64,000 nt of DNA from Albugo candida. Its lineage: Eukaryota > Oomycota > Peronosporomycetes > Albuginales > Albuginaceae. The stretch is from positions 62,001 through 126,000 of the forward strand of contig CAJNAR010000006.1 of NCBI GenBank assembly GCA_905220665.1, written 5' to 3'. This document shows, piece after piece, positions 9,465 through 20,720 of the stretch (within the stretch, counting starts at the first letter, position 1; each line of letters opens with the position of its first letter). Position numbers and translations under genes: made by a program. The notes beneath the pieces are model-generated. The model did not search any database. It was not told the DNA's origin and worked only from the letters and a program-made list of their open reading frames with translations.

Positions 9465-12400
9465 ATGGTACGTGCGCATGTACGCCGGCTGCACACACGT
9501 AACTCACTGTAATTTACCGTGTAGCCACCTAAAGCTGTCATTCCTTTGCGACAACGTCGGACAACCGTCAAAAAGATCAAATATGCAGAAGATGAATTAT
9601 CAGACGGAGAAAAAGAAGAATATGCCGAGAAACGCAAAAAAGCTCGTCAGCTCGAGTATCAAACACGACAAGTTTGTACACACTTCTTATTCCCAATAAC
9701 GCGAAATTTACCTTTTGCAACGTGTAGGATACTGGGTACCCGCTCTTAGATCAAATAGTTGGTCGTCGAATCAACAAACACAACGGCCTTGTGGAGTATT
9801 TATGTAAATTTTCGGGTCGTTCCTATTTGCATTTATGGTGGCTCTTATTTGAGGAAGTCGAACTTTTTTTTCCGGAAGGATATCAAAACTTTCACCGAAT
9901 TCAAACATTTGACCGCAAAATGCGTCGTGAAGGGTATCAAGATATAGAGGATGTTGATGAACTTGAGGCTGGAAAAATAACCGTTGAAAAAATATTGAAT
10001 CATAAAGTAGATCCAATGGATCATTTGGACCAAGCAATTGAGACGCGCCGTGCACAGGTACCATCCAAAACACGATTTCCACGAGTAACAGACGCATTCC
10101 TCATCGAACATGCCGATACCGTCCATGAACGAATGTCAGCTCTCGTCAAAAAGCTCTCCAATGAACATGGAGGTGACCTCTTTCGTCAACCTGTTGATAC
10201 CAAGTATGTATTCATTCTCACAAGGTATCATTTCTCACAATACTCACCCTCCGTCCTGCAGCCTCGTCACCGACTACCTCCAAATCATTCACAATCCAAT
10301 GGATCTAGGGACAATTGGCTCTCGTCTTGCCCGGGAGAACTATTACATCGGTCCATCTGCCTCCACTCTGTTCGCTTCCGACGTCCGACTCATTTTCGCC
10401 AATTGCATGCAATACAACGCAGAAAAATCAGATATTTGGATCATTGCGTCGCAATTATCAAAGTGTTTTGAGAAATGGATGTACGACTGGATCCTGTGCC
10501 CCAGCGCGTGGCTCCAATTCCTACAAATGAACTCTCCGAACACGAAACAGCAACAAGATCGCTACGCTCGAGCTGAGCGAACCTTTACAACTTGGGCGCC
10601 TTGGGAAAGCGGTTGTTTCGTTTGCCATAGCCCCAGCGACAGCGACAAACTCCTTTTATGTGATCGATGCGATGGAGAAATTCATATGTTTTGCACATCG
10701 CCGGCGATCACGAAACTGCCCGAAGGCGAATGGCTGTGCTCCTTTTGCTGCGTGCGAAAAGAATTTGAAGCAAAGTCAGACCGTCCGCCTCGAAAGAACG
10801 ATAAAAGGAGCAAACGAAAGGCCAAAGAGACATTACATACCTCTGAATTCCCTCGGATGCTGACGGAAATGATCGATACGGAACGGAAGCATAACGCTCG
10901 ATCGCCGACTGCCAAAGCGACACAAGCGTCCGATACGAAGGCAACGTTCTTTCTGGTCAAATGGTTGGGCCTATCGATCCGATTTTCGACGTGGGAACGA
11001 CCCGAGGATATCGGTGACGATGAAGAGATCCAACGATATTTCAAATTCGCTCGCGTTCCAACAGCGAAAGAGATCGCAGAGACCACGTGTCAGCTTCCGT
11101 GCTGTGCGAAACGGAATCAGAACTCACATTCTCAGCCACGAAATTGCTGTGCCAAAGATCGATTCTGCACACTCGGACACATGCACGAAGGCGAATGCAG
11201 TCGAGAAATCAAGCGACACGAGCAAAATGCCACGTACGGGACGCAACAGTATCGAATTTGGCAAATGACGGAACAGATCAAAGCACAGCTCTTCGCGCTA
11301 CATTGTCTATTGAACAACCACACACCAAATCCTCACGTCTTGAAGCAATGTGGCGCTCGAACGTATGCGTTTGTGTGTCGGAAAGAGCTTTTAGTCGCGC
11401 CATTGAACGCTCACGACGAAGAGGAAGACGAAGAGTACGCGGTGGAGGAATCCAGTTCCGATTCTTCCGAAGACGAAAATGAAGGAATCGATCAAGAAGA
11501 AATGGAGCTTGTTGGGTCTTCTTCCATCGTACCTGACGCAACTGTGGAGAATGGTGTCATTCCGAGTAAAAAAAAGGCGAGTGTCCATGTGAGTGAGGTC
11601 GTTGGATGTATGGTCGAACACATTGCGTTTGGGTATCCTTGCGACTTGGAAAAGGTGCAAAGGCGTGTACGACGGAATGCAGCGTTCCCACCGGTGCTCA
11701 CAGGCAATTTGGAAGCGTACACAGAGTACGGAGTCACATTACGTCGCTCTCCTTTCGGTCTCGGAATGCGTCTCGGAGTCGCTGATAACGGGAGTACATC
11801 GGTGTTGGGCTTCCAGCAGTTGTCTAACGGTATGATGGGACCCGCTCAAGCGGCACAAGTGATCAGTATTGGCGATGTGTTGGTGGCTGTGAACGGCACA
11901 GCCGTCGCGGGAATGGGATTTAAAGATATCATTCAGCTGATCGCTCGTTCGATTGATTTCGTGACGCTCCATTTCCATACAAAAGCACGACCCGCATTGG
12001 CATTCCCTCCCTTCTGTCAAGCTCGTTTGGTCGTTTGCATGGACGACAGTCAGACGCATGAGGAAGCGATTCCTCGTTCTCGGTATATCCCATTCAGCTT
12101 CCAAGAGTATCATCCGGTGCTTCAGGTCGGAGGGAAGCGCGAGCCACACGCAGTAGACACTCAGCCTGCCGCGTTTGTGACGCCCAGTGGCCCCATGCAG
12201 CATCTGTACGCTGCCGTAGTAGACAACAGCATCGATCCACATGAGCATTTCGCAAGTTTTCTTCCCAATAAACCGAAAACAGCTTTGCCACACAAATTGG
12301 AAAAAGGTGATTTTATTCCGTACGAACACTCGCCGACGTACAAAGGCGGACGCACGTTGCGTTCGTATCAGGTCGATGGACTGAATTGGATCATCTCGTG

Positions 12401-15389
12401 CTGGAAAGCCCAACGCTCATGCATTTTAGCTGACGAAATGGGTCTCGGGAAAACGATACAAGTGGCTGCATTGCTGGAACATTTCAAGTCGGAAGAGAGT
12501 ATTCGTGGCCCGTTCTTGATTGTGGTCCCGCTGTCGACGATTCAGCACTGGCGACGTGAGCTGCAAGGCTGGACGGACCTCAATGTGTGCGTGTACCACG
12601 ATATCGGCGATCGACAGAACCGCGGGTTCAATTCCAAAGACATGCGAGCAATGATCCGCATGCACGAATGGTATTACTCGAATCTCGGGAACAGCTCCAT
12701 ATTCCGTTTCCACGTGCTTCTGACGACATTTGAGACGATTTTGGCTGATTTTGAAGAATTCGAATCGATTCATTGGCGTCTTTTGGTTGTGGATGAAGCA
12801 CATCGATTGAAAAGCGCAGGCTCTCGCGTCCTCAAGCAAATGCGTGTGTTACATTGCGATCGCAAGCTCTTACTCACCGGCACACCGCTTCAAAACAATA
12901 TGCAGGAGCTTTGGGTCCTTATCAATTTCTTGGAGCCCGTCAAATTTGCGAGCTTTGAGGATTTCGATGCGAAATTCGGCCGTTTGCAATCGCACGAGCA
13001 AGTTGTCACACTTCAGAAATTGTTGGCACCGTACGTTCTCCGCCGCGTGAAAGAAGACGTCGAGAAGAGTATCCCGCCAAAGGAAGAAACGATCATCGCT
13101 GTGGAGCTGACAACGCTTCAGAAACAGTATTATCGCGCCATTTACGACAAAAATCAGAGTTTCTTGTATCGCGGCATCCAAAATGGGCTTCCACGGCTTG
13201 TGAATATTCAGCTGCAGCTTCGGCAATGTTGTAATCATCCGTTTCTCATCAAAGGCGTCGAAGATCGCGAGTTGTCGGAACTTGGTTTTGAACCTTCTGC
13301 TGATCAAATTATGGACAAAACGATTCAGTGCTCGGGGAAATTCGTTTTGGTGTCGAAATTGCTTCCAAAACTCAAACGGGAAGGTCGTAAAGTGCTCATT
13401 TTTAGTCAATTTCTCAAACAATTGGATCTGTTGGAGCGATATTGCGAGTATCACGGCTTTGGGTACGAGCGGCTAGACGGATCAACCAATGGAGCTGCTC
13501 GTCAGGCTTCCATCGATCGGTTCTCTCGTCCCAATGCGAAATCGTTTGTGTTTTTATTGAGCACGAAAGCCGGTGGTGTTGGAATCAATCTCATTGCTGC
13601 GGATACGGTCGTCATCTTCGACAGCGATTGGAATCCCCAAAACGATCTTCAGGCCCAATCGCGTTGTCATCGCATCGGACAGAGCAAAACGGTGCAAATA
13701 TATCGCTTGGTGACGCGAAATACGTACGAGAGCGAGATGTTTGAACGTGCTTCACAAAAGCTCGGTCTTGAGCATGCGGTTCTCGGCTCAGGCTCTTTCC
13801 ACGACGGCGTACAAGCCAATAAACCAAGTGCCCAGGAACTGGTGGATTTGCTCAAGAAAGGCGCATACGCTTTGTTGGAAGACGATCAAGCGTCCAAGCA
13901 ATTCGCTGAGCGCGATATTGAGACAATACTTCGTGAGAACGCGCATGTATGCAAAACGAATGCGGATCATCGGATGCAGAAATCGCTGGCTGGTATCGCT
14001 GTGGATCGGTCGTCTTTCGTCGCTGATGGATCGACAGGCGAATTGAGCGTCGACGATCCGAATTTCTGGGAGAAGGTATTGCCTGGCGCCATGTCTGTAG
14101 AAATGTTGAGCATTCAATTGGAAGAGGGGAGCGCGTATGCCACCAATGAGTCGAAAACAAAATTTATTGGAAAATTGGGTGTCGCATTGGACGCGTTGGT
14201 GATCGATAAAAGCAGCGATTCTCGTATCGGCGTCGAGCGGGAATACGATCTCGCAATCCAAGTGCTGCATCGAATCAGTACGAAATTGAGCAAACATTTC
14301 TCGCGACAGCAATTGACGATAGTGGGGACGTATCTCTCACGTTTGGAGAAATCGCGTGTGCGCTCGTGTCGGACATTGGGAACGCCGGAATCGCGTCGAC
14401 GGGAGAATGGAGCCGTTGAAGAGATCAAAAAACGAAAACGGACGATCAAAGCTTCTCGAGCGAAACCAATGCAAATGATCCCAGAGACTGATGATTTGTG
14501 CACATTGTGTGGCGATGGAGGTCTGATTCTTTTCTGTGACGGTCCTTGTCATCGCTCGTTCCATCTGGAATGCATCGGAATGACGCAAGAGCCGCAAGAT
14601 GAGCAATGGTTGTGTCCCGATTGTAAGGCTGGAAAGCATATGTGTTTGCTATGCAAACAGGTTGGTGAAATGGGCGTTGAATTCGGTGTGTTACAATGCT
14701 CCATGGCGCGTTGTGGTCGTTTTTACCATCGTGGATGCCTGGAGACTGATCGACATGTGGAATGGGTCGGGAAAAAACGATTTCGATGTCCAAGTCATTT
14801 CTGCCATCAATGCAAAGAGCGGAAGCGACCACGTCACTCGACCATCGTTAGCTGTTTGCATTGTGCCCGAGCGTTCCACGCGGATTGTATTCCTTCCAAC
14901 GATAACGTCCGACTGTCTCGAGGCCTTATGATCTGCTCCAAACATGTAAAAAATGGGCAAATTCGAGCTGCTACAGAAAAAGTGTGTGAATTGTGTAATC
15001 GGGAAAATGGAGCCTTCGTCGAGACTCCTGTGCGTGTGGACAAAGCGACTCAGCGGGTAGCCGTGCATGTGGAATGTGCTCGTCACTCGGAGCATGTGTA
15101 TGTGAATAAACACGGAAGCTATTGCAATTTGGCACGCGCAATCAAACGATCTCGACAGGTGAATTGTGGTCGATGTGAGCGCGTGGGCGCCACTGTGCGT
15201 TGTCACGGAGATAATTGTCAAATGTTTCATTTGCATTGTGCTCAAGAGGATGGCGTCTTTGTGGACTCTCGGTTCTATTGCAAGGTGCATCAGCCTGTGG
15301 TCGATAGGCAAGAGGAACATAGCGAGCAAACCGATGATCGACGTAAAAGCCTTCGGAATCGGAAAAAACGCAAAGGCTCGGGTGAATGA
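9465..15389 (+). CDS. SNF2-family chromatin remodeller with bromo, PHD, chromo, PDZ and C-terminal PHD cluster
   Basis: Nuclear ATP-dependent remodeller of about 1,911 residues. Exons: ATG at 9465-9467, then 9525-9675, 9750-10203 and 10262-15389; introns keep frame. Order of modules (rough residues): chromo-like 52-85, bromodomain 175-285 (YLQIIHNPMDLGTIGSRL), PHD finger 320-366 (CDRCDGEIHMFC), chromodomain 429-463 (VKWLGLSIRFSTWERPEDI), acidic stretch, PDZ 697-772 (GLGM loop, GDVLVAVNGTAVAGMGFKDI), SNF2 ATPase from about 900 (Walker A DEMGLGKTIQ, Walker B VVDEAHRLK), helicase C 1236-1346 (DWNPQNDLQAQSRCHRIGQ), then PHD fingers from about 1612 and an extended PHD near 1777-1879. The ATPase most resembles the CHD branch. 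The readers should bind acetyl- and methyl-histone marks; the PDZ may bind a C-terminal peptide of a partner. A fusion artefact is unlikely because the last exon is open across 5.1 kb. Confidence 0.93.
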
Positions 15390-16418
15390 TTATCGTCGCA
15401 TTGTGTGTGAGTAGTCTTGAAGCTTTTGAAGATCGGATGCCACGTGAGCGTCAAAGTATGGCCGCCAGAGAAGTCGATAGAGAAAGCTGTGTGGGAATGG
15501 AACAAGTGCTCTGGCTTTGGTTTCTTCGCTTTGTCCGCCCAAGGCTTTTATGTGGTGTAGAATCCAAGGCACGACGATGCGTTTTTGTCGAATGGAAAAG
15601 AATAGTGGACGGAGAATCATTGTTTCTGACGTGACCGACTCCAACGCGGGCGCCAATTCGCACTCTTCAACAGTACACACGCTCACGAGTGTGAGAGTTA
15701 GCGTGCGGAGGTCGTGTTGTATGGTACTGATATGTGACATCCAGGCTTTCTCTTCCACTCGTTTATGAGCCTGCATGTGTCCAATGTGAGCGTCCAAAAG
15801 TGTGTTAGCGTCTTTAATCTCGTCGAGGACGTCGGATGAAATATCATTACCAACCATCGGATACAGCATCTTCCATTTGATGTCACGCTGCGAATTGAGG
15901 AAATCTGTGAATGCCGCAATTACTCGATACATTCGCTTCAGCAATTTGGGAGTTTCAGAACTCGTTGAATGGATTTGAATTGCTGTGAGAAATTGATCCA
16001 TCACAAAGCATGTGTGACGCATTGGCTCATGAAGTTGCAGTAAAAGTCGACCCGCCCAATTCGAAGAGTTTGGATCCAATACGATCGAATAAATGAGACT
16101 TTCACGACATTTGCGTGGCGGCTGAGCCTCTGGTGGGAAGGTCGATGTCTTTGAGGCTGTTTCAAGCCAATTGGAAGGGACGGATCGCATCGATTGTGGT
16201 GTGAGAATGGGCAGCATCCAAATGTTGACAGAAAGCATTCGTTGTGGCGCGGCGTAAGCGGTGGCAAAGTCTGTTTGTGCGGTAAGGAAGTAAGCGACTT
16301 GGGTGATATCAATGAATTTCAGGCTTTCCCGCGCGTTTTTTGGCATTTTCCAGAGATTGGGATACAATGCAAAGCCCAAAGGTTCCGAAGTTGCCTTTTT
16401 AACGCGTTGACAATACAT
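15390..16418 (-). CDS. hypothetical protein, mostly helical
   Basis: A single-exon frame of 342 residues from ATG 16418, not recognised. The middle is helix-rich, with spaced His and Glu (LLLQLHEPMRHTCFVMDQF, TLLDAHIGHMQAHKRVEEKA, SVCTVEECELAPALESV), loosely recalling hemerythrin-like four-helix bundles, but the metal-ligand spacing does not fit. The last part is rich in aromatic and basic residues. No signal peptide or membrane segment. Its stop codon (15390-15392) directly abuts the stop of the remodeller on the other strand. It lies 97 bp downstream of the PGP phosphatase gene on the same strand. Confidence 0.6.
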   Translation of the reverse strand: MYCQRVKKATSEPLGFALYPNLWKMPKNARESLKFIDITQVAYFLTAQTDFATAYAAPQRMLSVNIWMLPILTPQSMRSVPSNWLETASKTSTFPPEAQPPRKCRESLIYSIVLDPNSSNWAGRLLLQLHEPMRHTCFVMDQFLTAIQIHSTSSETPKLLKRMYRVIAAFTDFLNSQRDIKWKMLYPMVGNDISSDVLDEIKDANTLLDAHIGHMQAHKRVEEKAWMSHISTIQHDLRTLTLTLVSVCTVEECELAPALESVTSETMILRPLFFSIRQKRIVVPWILHHIKALGGQSEETKARALVPFPHSFLYRLLWRPYFDAHVASDLQKLQDYSHTMRR

Positions 16419-16515
16419 TTCGATCGATTTTTAATTGAGAATGAATGCGATTGGATTGTAGAGTGTGAGTTCTTTTTCAAGAGATTGGAGGGTTCTATTT
16501 ATAGCGACGCGGGTA

Positions 16516-17319
16516 TTAGCGGATGTGCGGGACGCTGGACGCCGCACGCCTGCACGCTGAGGACGCATTTCTTTTCGAGTTTTTGCAAAAAGAGGTTTCC
16601 GAGTGACTCACCTTTGCGTGTGAATGGATCCGTTCGGATTGTTAGCATTCCTGTGGCGTGAGTGAGTGATTGTCAGGAGGAAGATTGACGGTATACCGTT
16701 TAAATTGCCGAATAAGACGTCGGTGGAATAGCGATCGCCAATCATAACGAGCTGGTGTGACGAGATTGGATGAAAATACGCACGAACGGGATCGATTCCT
16801 AGCGGTTTCTAAGCGGATGTGATGAGTAGAGAAATTGAAGTGATTTGAGATAATGGGAACCTTTGTGTGATGGCGGAGAACGGGGATGTGGAGCTCGGAT
16901 TCGATCTGATTGGCTTCGTCAAAATTGGCATCCCCGCTGGAGCCAGCGGAATTGGAGAATATGACAATGCGGTCACGGAATAAGTCTTTGCATTCATTTA
17001 TTGCGTCCTACATGGAAGATTGGAGAAGGATAGGGAGAGAGGAGAGGAAGCTTGTGATGACCTGGTATTCGGATCGTAATATGCGCTCATACGGAACGGT
17101 GAGCGTGTTATCTTTGTCAATGATGAGGCCGCGGAACCCAAGGCGCTTTATCGTTTGAAAGGGAATGTCGCTGAACGCTGAAGGCGGAAATTGGATATGA
17201 GCCAATGTGAAAGTACATGCGCGAGGAGTTATTACATTGGTAGGAAAAGTGCGGGAGGAGCAGCGCAGGATCACAGCAAAGAGCTCGACAGAACGCATGA
17301 ACTCCATGCAAATTGACAT
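16516..17319 (-). CDS. GEP4: phosphatidylglycerophosphate phosphatase, GEP4/PTPMT1-independent HAD type
   Basis: Makes phosphatidylglycerol from phosphatidylglycerophosphate in mitochondrial cardiolipin synthesis. The HAD nucleophile motif is clear: LGFRGLIIDKDNTLTVPY. Later exons supply RIVIFSNSAGSS (motif II), HIPVLRHHTKKPLGID with the lysine, LVMIGDRYSTDVLFGNLNG (acidic motif) and MLTIRTDPFTRK, all typical of the yeast Gep4 family. Five exons, start ATG 17319; intron 1 is 17008-17061, the others lie near 16850, 16700 and 16590 by splice-site reading. The last exon ends at 16516 with a basic tail. It is divergent from PRP31, with 136 bp between start codons. Confidence 0.88.
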
Positions 17320-17455
17320 TTTTCATTTTACCCAACCAGAATAGTTAGCTTTTATTTGCATCCAATCGTATTGCACCGACTGCAATGTTAGGAGTAAAAG
17401 ACAATTCTACAATGTTGACGTCATTTATGTCAGAAATCTCATCTGATACAGTCCA
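17320..17455. promoter_or_regulatory. shared upstream region of GEP4 and PRP31
   Basis: Only 136 bp separate two divergent start codons, so both 5' leaders and core promoters must lie here or inside the genes. No TATA or initiator element can be named with confidence. Confidence 0.4.
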
Positions 17456-18961
17456 ATGTCGTCGTTGGCAGATTCTTTCTTAGAAGATCTCGATGAGCTG
17501 GGTAGCGGTAGCAGTGGTGATGAGGAAGAGACCAACCAAACAGTAGAAAATCTATCAACACCCCCGGTGGAATCCTCCGCAAGGCCTCAAAACAGCTCCT
17601 CTCACAAACCAACCAATAATAAGATAGAGACCTCAAAAACTGGTGGAAAGCCGCAACTTCACAAAATTGCCACTCTAAAGCGATCAGAAACGTATCTCAA
17701 TCACATCCAAACTATCGAAAAGCACTTTACGGATGGAAAAGAGCAATTGCAATCACTTTCCATGCAGAAAGACTCTGAAGAATATGACTTAGTGGTCACC
17801 TCAAACGATCTCATGGTGCAAATTGATGACGAGATTGCAGCCATTCATCGCTTCTTAATCGAAATGTATGCACCCAAATTTCCAGAACTCGAATCGCTGG
17901 TGCCGAATGCCTTGGATTACGCACGCGTCGTCGAGCGAATTGGAAATGAGACGGATATGACGCTAGTTGATTTGGCTTCATTGCTTCCTAGTGCGACGGT
18001 CATGAGTGTGTCTGTGACCGGTTCGACTACGAGTGGAAAACCGCTTCCACCGGATGCACTTGAAATTTGTATGGAAGCCTGTAAAGAGCTTTTCGACCTT
18101 GAAAAGGATAAGATTATGATCCTGGAATTTGTCGAATCTCGAATGCGATTTCTCGCACCCAATGTCGCTCAACTCGTTGGGACACGAATAGCAGCGCAGC
18201 TGATAGGGCTAGCTGGCGGTGTTTTGGAGCTGGCTCGCATCCCTTCGTGTAATTTGCAAGTTTTAGGACAGCAAAAAAAAGTTCTGAGTGGGTTTTCTTC
18301 AGCTGCGGCTTTGAAGCACACTGGGATCATTTTCCATTGTGATCTCATCCAAAATGTTCCTCCGTATCTCCGGATCAAAGCCTGTCGAGCTCTGGCTGGT
18401 AAAACAGCACTTTGTGCGCGCGTTGATAGTGACCAAAATGCATCGGATCCTGACGGACAAGTTGGTGCTCAACTTCGTCAAGATCTGATCATAAAGATGG
18501 AAAAATGGCAAGAACCTCACAAAGCCAAAAGCAAAAAAGCCTTACCGGTTCCAGACGAGAAACCACGACGAAAACGAGGAGGGAAGCGTTATCGTAAGCT
18601 AAAAGAGCGACTTCAGATGACTGATGTTCGTAAGGAACTAAACCGTAGATCGTTCGCAACCGCAGATGAAGAATACGGTGATAATGCGATGGGCCTCACA
18701 GCAGGAAGATTGGGTCAAGAAGGCTCGGGGAATCTCCGAATCTTACGTAAAGAGCAGAAACAAACAGCAAAAAAACTTAAGGCAGCAAGTTTTGCTGCTG
18801 CTAAACAGCCTCTGTCTGGGCTTTCATCTTCTTTGGCATTCACTCCCGTTCAAGGAATTGAATTAATGAATCCAGAGGCAGCTACAGCGCGAGTGCGTGA
18901 AGCAAACAAAAAGTATTTCTCTGCTGATAGCGGGTTTGTTAGCATAGTCAAGCAACCATAG
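17456..18961 (+). CDS. PRPF31: pre-mRNA splicing factor PRP31
   Basis: U4 snRNP protein needed to assemble the U4/U6.U5 tri-snRNP. A single exon of 501 residues from ATG 17456 is close to the family's usual length. It has the acidic start (MSSLADSFLEDLDELGSGSS), the NOSIC/NOP-domain core (FPELESLVPNALDYARVV, LSGFSSAAALKHTGIIFHCD, PPYLRIKACRALAGKTALC), the basic linker (KPRRKRGGKRYRKLKERLQM) and the Prp31 C-terminal motif (RLGQEGSGNLRILRKEQKQT). The GIIFHC segment matches the part of the NOP fold that recognises the U4 k-turn with protein 15.5K. Nothing looks broken. Confidence 0.96.
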   Translation: MSSLADSFLEDLDELGSGSSGDEEETNQTVENLSTPPVESSARPQNSSSHKPTNNKIETSKTGGKPQLHKIATLKRSETYLNHIQTIEKHFTDGKEQLQSLSMQKDSEEYDLVVTSNDLMVQIDDEIAAIHRFLIEMYAPKFPELESLVPNALDYARVVERIGNETDMTLVDLASLLPSATVMSVSVTGSTTSGKPLPPDALEICMEACKELFDLEKDKIMILEFVESRMRFLAPNVAQLVGTRIAAQLIGLAGGVLELARIPSCNLQVLGQQKKVLSGFSSAAALKHTGIIFHCDLIQNVPPYLRIKACRALAGKTALCARVDSDQNASDPDGQVGAQLRQDLIIKMEKWQEPHKAKSKKALPVPDEKPRRKRGGKRYRKLKERLQMTDVRKELNRRSFATADEEYGDNAMGLTAGRLGQEGSGNLRILRKEQKQTAKKLKAASFAAAKQPLSGLSSSLAFTPVQGIELMNPEAATARVREANKKYFSADSGFVSIVKQP

Positions 18962-20720
18962 TGACGCCAATAATACCAAGCTTTTAAGAAAAGCAAGTAG
19001 CAGATGGAATTATACACGATAATCCTTGGTCGTTACTCTTTAAGTGCTGATTGTCTTTCCATATACAGGTTTGGCCAGTGGCAAGTTGCACGATCATTAC
19101 ATTATACAATCAAAATCGATTGCCACACTTTTTCGTGTGGTCGCCCACTTAAGATCGAATGGGATACATTTGTTTCATACCAAAGGTGCTGCTCAGACTT
19201 TTTCCTGTAAGATCTTCTGCTAGGACAGCACATGCCAAATTCTGTTCAAGTATTTTGCCTGGGTAGAAGACTCACTGTTAATCATACCCATTAAATTGCT
19301 GGTTGTTATGGTAATGTATGCTGGTAGAGTGCTTTCGTCTACGCCATTAGGTGAAGCGAGCAAATATGATACAGACAACCAGGCGATTACCTTTATTAGA
19401 TTCCAACATCCGTGCGAGCTCGTTGAGAATCTCGAAGTGATGCCAGGAGCCTCGTGTAATCCGGAGTGTTTCTTCATCATAAAGAGCGGCTTTGAGCAGC
19501 ATGATGCTTGCGTTATGGTGTCAACATGTACTTCCTTTTGCATAATGATCAACCTCGAATGGCGTGCAAATATGGCTCAAAGCACCGATTCCATAGAATA
19601 GAAATAGAGCTTATTCAGAGGCTTTGTATAGATACAAAATAGCGTATGGAAAGATGCTTTTGTAGATCTGGAAACTGAAGTGATCGGGACATGCTTTGTG
19701 GGTCATAGTAGCTGCCTTTTATCCCATAAACTGATACGGAAGACAACATCTTTTTGTTCCTTTGCCTCGTTGTATCGAATTGAGCGCAAATGCACTTATG
19801 TTATTAAATCGGGTCTGTATACAGCGACATGCCCAAAGGATTTATGAGATAGAAATTGGATGCAAGGTAGCCGCCCCCTTGATTATGACTCTGTCTGATG
19901 GAATCTTTAAGTATAAAGAAGCCATCACCCGGCCTTGAATTTTATATAAGAAAACGAAGCATGTTAGTGCTTGACTTGCTGCAGGAATATAGCAGGTCAA
20001 TCTCTAATCAGTATAGAATTTTGCGATCGCGGTGGACAACTGATGGGCTTCAAAGTGCGCTTATTGCATCTTGAAATTTTAAAGGTCTATCGGATGAGTA
20101 CATCGTGAGTCTTATTTACTTTAAACTTCGTACAGGTTTTCATTCGGTCGTCTGCTGCATGATGACGCCTTTATGTGTAATTGGAAACAAAGTGACCATC
20201 TGCGCATACCTCAAAATGTCTCAGCCAGAATCTACTGATTCCAACCCGATCCTATTCTACATACAAAAGAACAATCAAGTCATCAGAGCTCACTTCCAAA
20301 TTCTGCGTCTTCGTCCCGTGAGACATTTTAGGGCATCACGAAGGTGTGCGGCTCGTCCTTGATAAGATTTGTGGCATGTAGCATCTCGGTGAGAGTATCT
20401 TGACAACGGACAATTTTGATATGAGTTCTAACCCATCATCAAATGCTCTGCTAACGTTTGCCACCAGCGACGAGAATCGATGTAGCTGGTTTACAAAGCA
20501 TAGTTCTGGAACGCAAATGAATTGCAGTAAGATGTATCAGTGACTCTGAGGCTAAAATCCCCATACCGAATTGCTTAAGACGCTTACGGAGCTATTTGAC
20601 TTGATCTATTCTTCCAAAGCTTTGCTACGACCGAAGACCGAACGCACATTCAAACTCCAGAAACAAAATCACAGCACATCACGACACAGTGCAAAGCGGA
20701 TGATATTCAAGATATACTGA
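18962..20720. other. gene-poor stretch with degenerate short frames
   Basis: About 1.76 kb. Short frames at 19004-19210 (+), 19220-19552 (-), 19296-19601 (+) and 20105-20362 (+) have no family motif. A hydrophobic run on the minus strand (IKVIAWLSVSYLLASP) could be chance or a very old gene relic. From about 20640 the sequence is also found, diverged, near 51,230, marking one edge of the duplicated block. Confidence 0.4.

Noticed and set aside
15390..16418. Hemerythrin-like protein
   Set aside because: Helices with His and Glu are present, but the HxxxE and HxxxH ligand spacing is not met, so it is left as hypothetical.
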